DNA of 64,000 nt from an uncultured Anaerolineae bacterium (GTDB taxonomy: Bacteria; Chloroflexota; Anaerolineae; Anaerolineales; Villigracilaceae), in NCBI GenBank assembly GCA_903822545.1, contig CAIJPN010000029.1, positions 31,175 through 95,174 of the forward strand, read 5' to 3'. The translations under genes were made by a program, and so were the position numbers. Position 1 is the stretch's first letter, and every line of letters starts with the position of its first letter. The notes below the pieces were generated by a model that saw only the letters and a program-made list of their open reading frames with translations, was not told the origin of the DNA and searched no databases. Positions 52,039 through 60,326 of this stretch are shown one piece after another.

Positions 52039-52527
52039 ATGACCGCTCTCATCGGAATCATCATGGGATCAAAATCGGACTGGGAAACCATGCAAAACGC
52101 CGCCGAAACGCTCGACGGGTTGGGAATTCCCTATGAAGTGAAGGTGGTTTCGGCCCACCGTACCCCCGATTTGCTGTTTGCGTATGCCGAATCTGCCGCT
52201 GGGCGCGGAATCGAGGTTATCATTGCGGGGGCGGGTGGCGCGGCGCACCTGCCGGGCATGGTTGCTGCCAAGACGCACCTGCCGGTGCTGGGCGTGCCTG
52301 TCCAATCGAAGGCGCTCAACGGGCTGGATTCGCTGCTCTCGATTGTGCAGATGCCCGCCGGAATTCCCGTCGGCACGCTGGCGATTGGGCGGGCGGGAGC
52401 CATCAATGCGGCCCTGCTGGCGGCTTCGATTGTGGCAAACGCGCACCCCGAATACCGCGATTCGATATTAGAATATCGGCAGAAGCAAACGCAATCGGTT
52501 TTGGACAACCCTGATCCGCGCACTTAG
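52039..52527 (+). CDS. purE: N5-carboxyaminoimidazole ribonucleotide mutase (class I PurE)
   Basis: 162 residues from the ATG at 52039, AAGGAAAGG upstream. Motifs: [24 protein letters not shown] and [15 protein letters not shown]. Uses the N5-CAIR made by PurK, whose gene follows. The C-terminal [10 protein letters not shown] overlaps a GATATTAGAATATC string related to the element at 49170. Confidence 0.95.
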   Translation: MTALIGIIMGSKSDWETMQNAAETLDGLGIPYEVKVVSAHRTPDLLFAYAESAAGRGIEVIIAGAGGAAHLPGMVAAKTHLPVLGVPVQSKALNGLDSLLSIVQMPAGIPVGTLAIGRAGAINAALLAASIVANAHPEYRDSILEYRQKQTQSVLDNPDPRT

Positions 52528-52534
52528 CATTGTT

Positions 52535-52595
52535 TGTAGGGGCGCGGCAGTCAAAGAATTACATCAAATCTTTGCAGAATCGCCGCGCCCCTACA
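52535..52595. repeat. Palindromic element (GTAGGGGCG family), purE-purK junction
   Basis: TGTAGGGGCGCGGC (52535-52548) pairs perfectly with GCCGCGCCCCTACA (52582-52595), with an inner CAAAGA/TCTTTG. Confidence 0.88.
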
Positions 52596-52603
52596 GGATA
52601 AAT

Positions 52604-53725
52604 ATGACCACCATCGGAATTTTAGGCGCTGGACAACTTGGTCGGATGCTGGCCCTGGCGGGATACCGCCTGGGGATGAATTTCCGTTTCTTCGACCCGG
52701 CGGCGGATTCTTCTGCCGGGCAACTCGCCCCGCATATTGCTGCCGCTTACGATGATTGGGCCGCGCTGGAAAAGTTCGCTCATGGGCTGGATGTGGTCAC
52801 TTACGAGTTTGAGAATATCCCGGTGGAAACAGCGCGCTTCCTTGAAAAGTTTGTGCCGGTCTATCCGCCTTCGGCGGCGCTCGAAAAATCACAGGATCGG
52901 CTGGTGGAAAAATCGTTTTTCCGTTCGCTGGGGGTGCCGACGCCGCCTTTCGCTGAAGTTAACAGCCGCGCAGACCTGGATAACGCCGTTCGGGTGGTTG
53001 GGATACCATCAGTGTTGAAAACGCGCCGGATGGGGTATGACGGTAAGGGGCAGGTGGTCATCAGCGCTGAATCGGAAGTTGAACCAGCCTGGGAAAAACT
53101 CAAGGGCACCCCGCTGATTCTCGAGTCCTTCATCTTGTTTGATCGCGAACTTTCACTGATCGGTGCGCGCAACCAGGCCGGGCATGTGGTTTTTTACCCG
53201 CTGGCTGAGAATACCCACCAGGATGGCATCCTGCGCCGGACGGTTGCCCCGGCGCACCGCCGCCCACAAACTGGTTCGTTGATCACTTACCGCCAGACCA
53301 GTCAATCGCTGGCCGAGGTGTATATGCGCGGTCTGATGCAATCCCTGAACTATGTGGGGGTGTTGGCCCTGGAGCTTTTCCAGGCGGGCGATCAGCTGTA
53401 TGCCAACGAGATGGCCCCGCGCGTCCACAACAGCGGTCACTGGACGATTGATGGGGCGGTCACTTCTCAGTTCGAGAATCATGTGCGGGCGCTGGCCGGG
53501 TTGCCACTGGGGAGCGGGCATCCGCTGGGGGTGAGTGCCATGCTCAATTTGATCGGGAAAATCCCGGATGTAGCTTCCATTTTGGATGTAGATGGTGCGC
53601 ACCTGCACGTGTACGGTAAATCCCCGCGGCCAGGTCGAAAAGTGGGGCATGTGACGGTCCTGGCGGGGACTCACGATGAAATTTTTCATAAAATTGAAGA
53701 ACTGGAGGAACTTGTAGGCAAGTAA
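52604..53725 (+). CDS. purK: N5-carboxyaminoimidazole ribonucleotide synthase
   Basis: 373 residues. ATP-grasp enzyme that carboxylates AIR with bicarbonate. Motifs: IGILGAGQLGRMLALAG, VVTYEFENIPVETARFL, RMGYDGKGQ, and NEMAPRVHNSGHWTIDG. Normal family length. The junction with purE is filled by a palindromic element and leaves no good ribosome site except a weak AGGAT. Confidence 0.94.
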   Translation: MTTIGILGAGQLGRMLALAGYRLGMNFRFFDPAADSSAGQLAPHIAAAYDDWAALEKFAHGLDVVTYEFENIPVETARFLEKFVPVYPPSAALEKSQDRLVEKSFFRSLGVPTPPFAEVNSRADLDNAVRVVGIPSVLKTRRMGYDGKGQVVISAESEVEPAWEKLKGTPLILESFILFDRELSLIGARNQAGHVVFYPLAENTHQDGILRRTVAPAHRRPQTGSLITYRQTSQSLAEVYMRGLMQSLNYVGVLALELFQAGDQLYANEMAPRVHNSGHWTIDGAVTSQFENHVRALAGLPLGSGHPLGVSAMLNLIGKIPDVASILDVDGAHLHVYGKSPRPGRKVGHVTVLAGTHDEIFHKIEELEELVGK

Positions 53726-53807
53726 GTGAGTAAACAAGTACACAAGTAAACATGTTTCTCCCATGATTACCGTACTTGTCTACCTGTTTACGTGTTTACT
53801 TGTTACT
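53723..53807. repeat. A/T-rich palindromic element (GTAAACAAGTACACAAG family)
   Basis: Left GTAAACAAGTACACAAGTAAACA and right TGTTTACGTGTTTACTTGTTAC regions are largely complementary. Covers the purK-serB junction. Confidence 0.7.
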
Positions 53808-53813
53808 TTTGCC

Positions 53814-54677
53814 ATGCTTGCCCGTCACCTTGGCTTCCAGCGTGTCATTTTTGATTGCGATTCCACCCTTGTCACGGTCGAGGGCATCGATGAGCTTGCC
53901 CGTCTGAAAGGGCAGACCGACCATATTGCCGAGCTGACCCGCCTGGCGATGGATGGCCAAATCCCGCTGGAGAAGGTCTACGCTGAACGGCTGGAACTGC
54001 TGCGCCCGACTCGCGCCGAACTGGACGAGGTAGGGCGCATTTATCGTCGCGCACTGGTGCCGCAGGCTGCAGAAGTTATCGCTGCCCTGCACGCGGCGGG
54101 TGTCGAAGTGTTCATTGTCAGCGGCGGGTTGAAGGCGGCCGTGCTCGACCTGGCCGAGATGCTCGACATTCCGGCGGCCAACGTCCATGCTGTGACGGTA
54201 GAACTCAACCAACTCAGCGGCGAGTGGTGGGACTATACCCGCCATCGTTACACGGGCAACCCCAAGGAAACCTATTTTGACTTTGCCCCCACCCCGCTGG
54301 CCGAATCAACCGGCAAAACGGCTGTGGTGCGCGTCATCGCGGAAGGCAAACGCTCCATGATGGTCGGTGACGGCTCGACAGACCTGGTCACCAAAGATGC
54401 CGTGCGTTTGTTTGTTGGTTTTGGTGGCGTGGAAAGCCGTCCGGCAGTTAAAAACGGCGCGGAGGTCTTTATCGAATCGCCGGGGCTGGCCGGGCTGCTG
54501 CCGGTGGCGCTCTCCCCGCATGGCGCGGGCAAACTCTCTGGCCGGTTGCCGCAGGTTTTTGCCGATGGATTGCAGAAAGTGGAAAGTGGAGAAGTGTTGT
54601 TCAAAGACAACACCTACCGCGAGCGCATTTTGCGGGCGCATTCCGGTTTGTTAACCGAAAAAATGTTTGGAGAATGA
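53814..54677 (+). CDS. serB: HAD-family phosphoserine phosphatase
   Basis: 287 residues from the ATG at 53814; the longer frame from 53763 lies in repeat sequence. Motif I is IFDCDSTLVTVEGIDEL (Asp nucleophile), motif II VFIVSGGLKAAV, motif III and IV KRSMMVGDGSTDLVTKDA. It resembles SerB-type phosphatases, although the C-terminal 80 residues are unusual. Paired with serA it should complete phosphoserine-to-serine conversion. Confidence 0.8.
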   Translation: MLARHLGFQRVIFDCDSTLVTVEGIDELARLKGQTDHIAELTRLAMDGQIPLEKVYAERLELLRPTRAELDEVGRIYRRALVPQAAEVIAALHAAGVEVFIVSGGLKAAVLDLAEMLDIPAANVHAVTVELNQLSGEWWDYTRHRYTGNPKETYFDFAPTPLAESTGKTAVVRVIAEGKRSMMVGDGSTDLVTKDAVRLFVGFGGVESRPAVKNGAEVFIESPGLAGLLPVALSPHGAGKLSGRLPQVFADGLQKVESGEVLFKDNTYRERILRAHSGLLTEKMFGE

Positions 54678-54694
54678 ACTCTAAAACCATGAAA

Positions 54695-54761
54695 CCACGG
54701 AGACACAGAGAACACGGAGAAAACCTTTAAAAAAATTTCTGTGAACTCCGTGTCTCCGTGG
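54695..54761. repeat. Palindromic element (CCACGGAGACAC family)
   Basis: CCACGGAGACA (54695-54705) pairs with TGTCTCCGTGG (54751-54761); inner CACGGAG/CTCCGTG. Serves as the serB-serA spacer. Confidence 0.88.
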
Positions 54762-54779
54762 TGAAATTCTTAAAAACCC

Positions 54780-56378
54780 ATGTCATATAGAATTTTAATC
54801 ACCGACGAAATTAATCAAGCTGGCCTCGATTTTCTACTTTCCACGCCCGATGTTCTTGTGGATGTGGAAACCGGTCTTGGGCGGGATGCACTCTGTGAGC
54901 GCATCCCGGCTTATGATGCGGTCATCACCCGCAGCGGAACCGCCCTGGATGCGGCTCTCTTTAAACAGGCCGCTGGCCGGCTGAAAGTGGCTGCCCGTGC
55001 CGGGGTCGGCCTCGAAAATGTGGATATTCCTGCCGCGACAGCCGCGGGTGTGATGGTTATGAACATCCCCGAAGTCAACGCATTGGCCGCGGCGGAGCAC
55101 ACCCTGGCGCTCATGCTGGCGATGTGCCGCCATGTGCCGCAATCCAACGCCCGGCTGCGCGAAGGGGTCTGGGAGCGGGGGCCATTCCTCGGTGTGCAAC
55201 TGGCCGGGAAAACGCTGGGAATCATCGGGTTGGGACGGATTGGCGGGTTGGTGGCGGCCCGGGCGCGCGCTTTTGAGATGCGGGTGATCGCCTTTGACCC
55301 CTACGTGCCCGAAGATCTGGCCGAATCGCTGCGCGTGGAATTGGTGGAAACGCTCGATGAGCTTTTGGCGCAGTCAGATTTCATTTCCCTGCACTGCCAG
55401 TTGACCGATGAGACCCGCAATTTGCTCTCCGCTCTGCAGTTTGCCAAAATGAAACGCGGCGCGCGCATCGTCAACGCGGCGCGCGGCGGATTGATCGACG
55501 AAGATGCCCTCGCGGATGCGTTGGATTGCGGGCAGGTGGCCGGGGCGGCGCTGGATGTCTATTTAACGGAAACCGGCGCCGGGGCGGCCCGATTCGCGCG
55601 GCGAAACGATGTCGTGGCGACTCCGCATCTCGGCGCGTCCACCCTTGAAGCGCAGGAAGATGTCTCGATTCGCATTGTCAACCAGGTGCTGGACGCCTTG
55701 CGCGGCACGGGCTACCGCAACGTGGTCAACCTGCCTTTCGCGGGCGATGCCGATTATCGCGCGATTGCCCCATTTATGGCGCTGGCTGAGAAGATTGGCT
55801 CGCTCCAGATGCAGTTGGCGATGGGCAAGGGGCTGGTGAGTGTGCAGGTGGCCTATCGTGGCGCGGAGATTGGGCATCACGCCAAACCGCTGACGGTGGC
55901 GCTGCTCAAGGGCCTGCTCACCCCGATTTTGGGTGACAGCGTGAACTATGTCAATGCGCCGCAATTGGCCGCGGAGCGCGGGCTGGCGGTCAGCCAGGCC
56001 GCGCTGCCGGGTGTGGACGAGTACGCCAATGTGATTGCCTGCCGTGTGTCGGCGGGCGAAGAGCGCCGCTTTGTGGCCGGGACACTGCTGACCCGCGGCG
56101 AACCGCGCATCGTGCGCCTGGATGATATTCCAATGGATGCGCTGCCTGCCGGACACCTGCTGGTGGTCAAGAGCCGCGATGTGCCCGGCGTGATCGGCCA
56201 AACGGCCTCGCTGCTTGGCGCGGCGGGCGTCAATATCGCCGAGTACCGCCTGGGGCGCGATTTCCCCGGCGGAACGGCGCTCTCGTTCATTAATCTCGAT
56301 GACCCCGCGCCCGATGATGTGCTGGCCGGGCTGCGGGCGATGAAGTCGGTGGTGGAAGTGAAGCAGGTGAAACTTTAA
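54780..56378 (+). CDS. serA: D-3-phosphoglycerate dehydrogenase, long form with ACT domain
   Basis: 532 residues. NAD motif KTLGIIGLGRIGGLVAARA, substrate Arg in NAARGGLIDEDAL, and His in VVATPHLGASTLEAQ. The intervening domain and C-terminal ACT domain (LLVVKSRDVPGVIGQTASLL) correspond to the long form, which serine may inhibit. The catalytic PHLGAST is intact. It makes 3-phosphohydroxypyruvate for serine. No serC appears here. Confidence 0.93.
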   Translation: MSYRILITDEINQAGLDFLLSTPDVLVDVETGLGRDALCERIPAYDAVITRSGTALDAALFKQAAGRLKVAARAGVGLENVDIPAATAAGVMVMNIPEVNALAAAEHTLALMLAMCRHVPQSNARLREGVWERGPFLGVQLAGKTLGIIGLGRIGGLVAARARAFEMRVIAFDPYVPEDLAESLRVELVETLDELLAQSDFISLHCQLTDETRNLLSALQFAKMKRGARIVNAARGGLIDEDALADALDCGQVAGAALDVYLTETGAGAARFARRNDVVATPHLGASTLEAQEDVSIRIVNQVLDALRGTGYRNVVNLPFAGDADYRAIAPFMALAEKIGSLQMQLAMGKGLVSVQVAYRGAEIGHHAKPLTVALLKGLLTPILGDSVNYVNAPQLAAERGLAVSQAALPGVDEYANVIACRVSAGEERRFVAGTLLTRGEPRIVRLDDIPMDALPAGHLLVVKSRDVPGVIGQTASLLGAAGVNIAEYRLGRDFPGGTALSFINLDDPAPDDVLAGLRAMKSVVEVKQVKL

Positions 56379-56468
56379 GTCGAAAGTCAAAAGTCAACGG
56401 CTGTACACGGATTGAACTGATTTTGCGGATAAATCGAAAAATCCGTATCCCAAAAGGATTAGAAACTG

Positions 56469-57896
56469 ATGACAGATCATTGGTCACTGATAACCGAATC
56501 TCCCCAAGAAGAATGCGGCATCATCGGCATCTTCGCGCCGGATGAAGATGTGGCGCGCATGGCCTTTTTCGGCCTGTTCGCTCTCCAGCATCGCGGGCAG
56601 GAAGCGGCGGGTATCGCCGTCTCGGATGGTAACGCTATGTCGATGTATAAAAATGTCGGCCTGGTGGCGCAGGTTTTTAAGCCCGAAACGCTCACCGGCT
56701 TGCAGGGCCACTACGCCATCGGCCACACGCGTTACTCCACCACGGGATCATCGCTCATCCGCAATGCCCAACCTTTCATGATCGAAACCATGAACGGCCC
56801 GCTGGCGCTGGCGCACAATGGCAACCTGGTCAATTCGCTGCAACTGCGCGATGAACTGCTGCGCCAGGGTGTCGGCTTTTCGTCCACATCTGACAGTGAA
56901 GTGATGACCATGATGCTGGCGCGTGATGCCGGCGCCACCTGGGAAGAGCGCATCAAAGACGCGATGGGGAACTGGGTTGGCGCCTACTCGCTGACGCTCC
57001 TGACCCGCGACTGTGTCTACGCTGTCAGGGATCCCTGGGGATTCCGCCCCTTATGTGTTGGCCTGCTTCCAGGCGGAGGCTACGCTGTGGCATCCGAAAG
57101 CGGCGCCCTACGCACCCTGGGCTGCGAAGCCATCCGCGATGTGAAACCGGGCGAAATCGTGGCGCTCTCCAGCAACGCCCTGACCGTCACCCAGGCTGTG
57201 CCGCCGGTCAGCCCCTCTGCCAGGTGTGTTTTTGAGCACATCTACTTTGCCCGCCCCGACCAGACCTGGGACGGGGTCAACGTTCATGCTGTGCGCCAAA
57301 AACTGGGCGAAGAACTGGCCCGCGAAATGGAAATTGCCGCAGATGTGGTCATCCCCATCCCCGATTCTTCCATCCCGGCAGCGATAGGCTTTGCGCGTGT
57401 CAGCGGCATTGCCTACAACGATGGTTTTGTCAAAAATCGTTACGTGGGTCGCACCTTCATCGAGCCGACTGATTCACTGCGCAAGCGCGGCGTGGGGATG
57501 AAATTTAACGTCATCAATGAAAATGTGCTTGGCAAGCGTGTAATAATGATAGATGACAGCATTGTGCGTGGCAATACCACCGGCCCGCTGATAAAATTAT
57601 TAAAGAATGCTGGCGCCAGCGAAGTGCACGTCGCCATCACCTGCCCGCCGATTGTCCACCCCTGTTTTATGGGCGTAGATATGGGCACTTACGATGACCT
57701 GATTGCCCACAAACGCAGCGTGAACGAAATCCGCCAGATGGTGCAGGCTGATTCGCTGGTGTATCTCTCGCTGGCGGGTATGATGCGCGCTGTGGGCCGT
57801 TCAGATGGTTACTGCCAGGCTTGTTTTACGGGCACATATCCGGTTCCGGTGGATGTATCCAGCGCCAAGACCGGGTTCGAGCGTGGAAAGAAGTGA
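56469..57896 (+). CDS. purF: Amidophosphoribosyltransferase
   Basis: 475 residues. The N-terminal nucleophile Cys is in ECGIIGIFAPDE after a propeptide of about 15 residues. The PRPP motif is VIMIDDSIVRGNTTG. [4Fe-4S] ligands are visible in CPPIVHPCF and GYCQACFTG, so this is the cluster-containing Bacillus type. It catalyses the committed first step. Its first codons (TDHWSLITES) derive from a repeat like that in purL at 48139. Confidence 0.94.
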   Translation: MTDHWSLITESPQEECGIIGIFAPDEDVARMAFFGLFALQHRGQEAAGIAVSDGNAMSMYKNVGLVAQVFKPETLTGLQGHYAIGHTRYSTTGSSLIRNAQPFMIETMNGPLALAHNGNLVNSLQLRDELLRQGVGFSSTSDSEVMTMMLARDAGATWEERIKDAMGNWVGAYSLTLLTRDCVYAVRDPWGFRPLCVGLLPGGGYAVASESGALRTLGCEAIRDVKPGEIVALSSNALTVTQAVPPVSPSARCVFEHIYFARPDQTWDGVNVHAVRQKLGEELAREMEIAADVVIPIPDSSIPAAIGFARVSGIAYNDGFVKNRYVGRTFIEPTDSLRKRGVGMKFNVINENVLGKRVIMIDDSIVRGNTTGPLIKLLKNAGASEVHVAITCPPIVHPCFMGVDMGTYDDLIAHKRSVNEIRQMVQADSLVYLSLAGMMRAVGRSDGYCQACFTGTYPVPVDVSSAKTGFERGKK

Positions 57897-57898
57897 AA

Positions 57899-57979
57899 CC
57901 CTCACCCTCCGCCTCCCCACAGGGGGAGGGGACTTTTAAAACCCCCTTCCCCCGCCGGGGGAAGGGCCGGGGATGAGGG
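57899..57979. repeat. G/C-rich cloverleaf palindromic element
   Basis: Outer CCCTCACCC and GGGGATGAGGG arms enclose two hairpins (GCCTCCCC region; CCCCCTTCCCCC with GGGGGAAGGG). It starts 3 nt after the purF stop. Confidence 0.87.
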
Positions 57980-58000
57980 CCAACCCCCAAAGGAGACATT

Positions 58001-60271
58001 ATGAACATCCTCATCATCGGTTCGGGCGGCCGTGAACATGCCATTGCCTGGAAGCTGGCTCAGTCACCCAATGTTAAGAAGCTGTTTGCCCTGCCGGGGA
58101 ACTCTGGCACTGCGTTGCTGGCTGAGAATATTCACGGGATTTCGGTGGATAATTACCCGGCTATCATCCAGCTTTGCCATGATCGCCAGATCGACCTGGT
58201 GCTGGTTGGGCCGGAAGCGCCGCTGGCGAGCGGAATTGCGGATGCGCTGCTGGGGGCTGGAATCCGCTGTTTTGGGCCGACCAAGGCTGCAGCGGAGATC
58301 GAATCGTCCAAATCATTTGCCAAAAACTTCATGGCGCGGCATGGAATCCCCACCGCGCGGTATGAAATTTTCCGTGATATCAAAAAAGCCCTGGCGCACC
58401 TGGAAACGGTCGATTATCCGGTGGTCATCAAGGCCAACGGGTTGGCCGCTGGCAAAGGTGTGATCCTGCCTGATAATAGAGAGCAGGCCCACCAAACGCT
58501 CGAAGCCATGCTGCTGCACGGCCAATTTGGCGCGGCTGGCGCGGAAGTGGTTATCGAAGAGCGCATTTCTGGCCCGGAAGTTTCGCTGATGGCTTTTACC
58601 GATGGCAAAACCATTGTGCCGATGATCCCGGCCCAAGATCACAAGCGCCTGTTGGATGGGGATCGCGGCCCGAACACTGGCGGCATGGGTGCATATGCCC
58701 CGGCCCCCATCTGCCCGCCTGAACTGGTGGAAGAATTGACTGAAACAGTGCTGCTGCCCGCCATCAGCGGCATGCGTCTGGAAGGCCGCCCGTTTGTGGG
58801 CGTGCTCTTTGCCGGGCTGATGCTGACCGCCAACGGCCCACGCGTGCTCGAGTTCAATTGCCGCTTTGGCGACCCTGAGACAGAAGCTGTGCTGCCACTG
58901 CTCGATTCTGACCTGGCTGAGATTGCCATGGCCTGTGTGGATGGCCGTTTAGCGGCCACTGATGTGCGCTGGAAGCCCGGCGCGGCGGTTTGCGTGGTGT
59001 TGGCCTCCGAGGGCTACCCCGGCAAACTGGTTTACGGGCGCATTACCGATGGCGGGCGGCAAAAATACGAGCAGGGCATCTGCTTCCATGCCGGCACACG
59101 CCACGAGGGCGGCAAAATTATCACGGCGGGCGGGCGCGTTTTTGGCGTGACTGCCTGGGATGAGTCGCTTGCGAGCGCTGTCCGGCGCGCTTATGGTATT
59201 GTTGCAAAAATCCATTTCGATGGGATGCAGTATCGCAAAGATATCGCCGCCAGGGCCTTGCCACAATCGGCTTATGCTTCCAGCGGCGTCAGCATCGACG
59301 CCGGAAATCGGACTGTGGCCTTGATGAAAGATGCGGTTAAATCCACCTACACCCCGGCGGTGTTGGCCGGGATCGGCTCGTTTGGCGGGCTTTTTGATAT
59401 TTCTGAGCTGGGTGGCTTGGAAAACCCGGTTTTAGTGGCATCCACGGATGGTGTCGGCACCAAAGTCAAGCTGGCGGCTGCTGCCGGGCGCTACCAGGGA
59501 ATCGGCCATGACATTGTCAACCACTGCATCAATGACATCCTGGTGCAGGGCGCGCGCCCCTTGTTTTTTCTCGATTACTTTGCCACATCCAAACTAACGC
59601 CAGAGATTACTGCTGAAGTGGTGGCAGGCATCAGCGCGGCCTGCCGCGAGGCGGGGATCCCGCTTTTGGGTGGTGAAACTGCCGAGATGCCGGGTGTTTA
59701 CCAGATGGGTGAGTTCGACCTGGCCGGGACGATCATCGGGGTGGTGGAGCGTGGGCGGATTTTGCCGCGTTCCAGTTCGCTGCATGCCGGGGATGTGCTG
59801 GTGGGATTTGGGTCGAGCGGGCCGCACACCAACGGCTATTCGCTGATACGGAAGATTTTCGCATCTGTATCTTTGAATACGGTTTACCCGGAGCTGGGTT
59901 TGCCGCTTGCCGAGGCTTTGCTCGCCCCGCATCGTTCGTACTACCCGCTGCTTTTCCCGCATCTCGACAAAATCAAGGCCCTGGCGCATCTCACCGGCGG
60001 CGGCTTTATCGAAAACATCCCGCGCATTTTGCCTGATAATCTCGTTGCAAAAGTCAAAATTGGCTCCTGGGACGTGCCGCCACTGTTTGAGCTCATCCAA
60101 AAGATTGGTACAATCTCAACCCAAGAAATGCACCGGGTTTTTAATATGGGCATCGGCATGGTGGCGATTGTTGATCGGGATTCTGTTTCCGGGTTGCAGC
60201 AATCCATTCCTGAGACGACCTATATCATTGGCGAGCTTGCCCCGGGTGAGAAAAAGGTGGAGCTGGTGTAA
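58001..60271 (+). CDS. Bifunctional GAR synthetase / AIR synthetase (PurD-PurM fusion)
   Basis: 756 residues, with AAAGGAG before the ATG. Residues 1-425 are PurD (IGSGGREHAIAWKLAQSP; KANGLAAGKGVILP; QDHKRLLDGDRGPNTGGMG; LEFNCRFGDPETEAVLPLL). Residues 430-756 are PurM (LVASTDGVGTKVKLAAA; GGETAEMPGVYQ; FGSSGPHTNGYSLIRK; HLTGGGFIENIPRIL). Steps 2 and 5 of the pathway. Such a chain recalls the eukaryotic GART order (D-M-N). purN follows later as a separate gene. Confidence 0.94.
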   Translation: MNILIIGSGGREHAIAWKLAQSPNVKKLFALPGNSGTALLAENIHGISVDNYPAIIQLCHDRQIDLVLVGPEAPLASGIADALLGAGIRCFGPTKAAAEIESSKSFAKNFMARHGIPTARYEIFRDIKKALAHLETVDYPVVIKANGLAAGKGVILPDNREQAHQTLEAMLLHGQFGAAGAEVVIEERISGPEVSLMAFTDGKTIVPMIPAQDHKRLLDGDRGPNTGGMGAYAPAPICPPELVEELTETVLLPAISGMRLEGRPFVGVLFAGLMLTANGPRVLEFNCRFGDPETEAVLPLLDSDLAEIAMACVDGRLAATDVRWKPGAAVCVVLASEGYPGKLVYGRITDGGRQKYEQGICFHAGTRHEGGKIITAGGRVFGVTAWDESLASAVRRAYGIVAKIHFDGMQYRKDIAARALPQSAYASSGVSIDAGNRTVALMKDAVKSTYTPAVLAGIGSFGGLFDISELGGLENPVLVASTDGVGTKVKLAAAAGRYQGIGHDIVNHCINDILVQGARPLFFLDYFATSKLTPEITAEVVAGISAACREAGIPLLGGETAEMPGVYQMGEFDLAGTIIGVVERGRILPRSSSLHAGDVLVGFGSSGPHTNGYSLIRKIFASVSLNTVYPELGLPLAEALLAPHRSYYPLLFPHLDKIKALAHLTGGGFIENIPRILPDNLVAKVKIGSWDVPPLFELIQKIGTISTQEMHRVFNMGIGMVAIVDRDSVSGLQQSIPETTYIIGELAPGEKKVELV

Positions 60272-60326
60272 GGTCCGGTTAACGGCAGCCTGCTCCGGGT
60301 TCGAGAAATAGGAAAAGGTACGGGTT

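Noticed and set aside
53763..53813. Upstream in-frame ATG for serB
   Set aside because: The extra 17 codons lie in a dispersed palindromic repeat and precede the natural HAD start.
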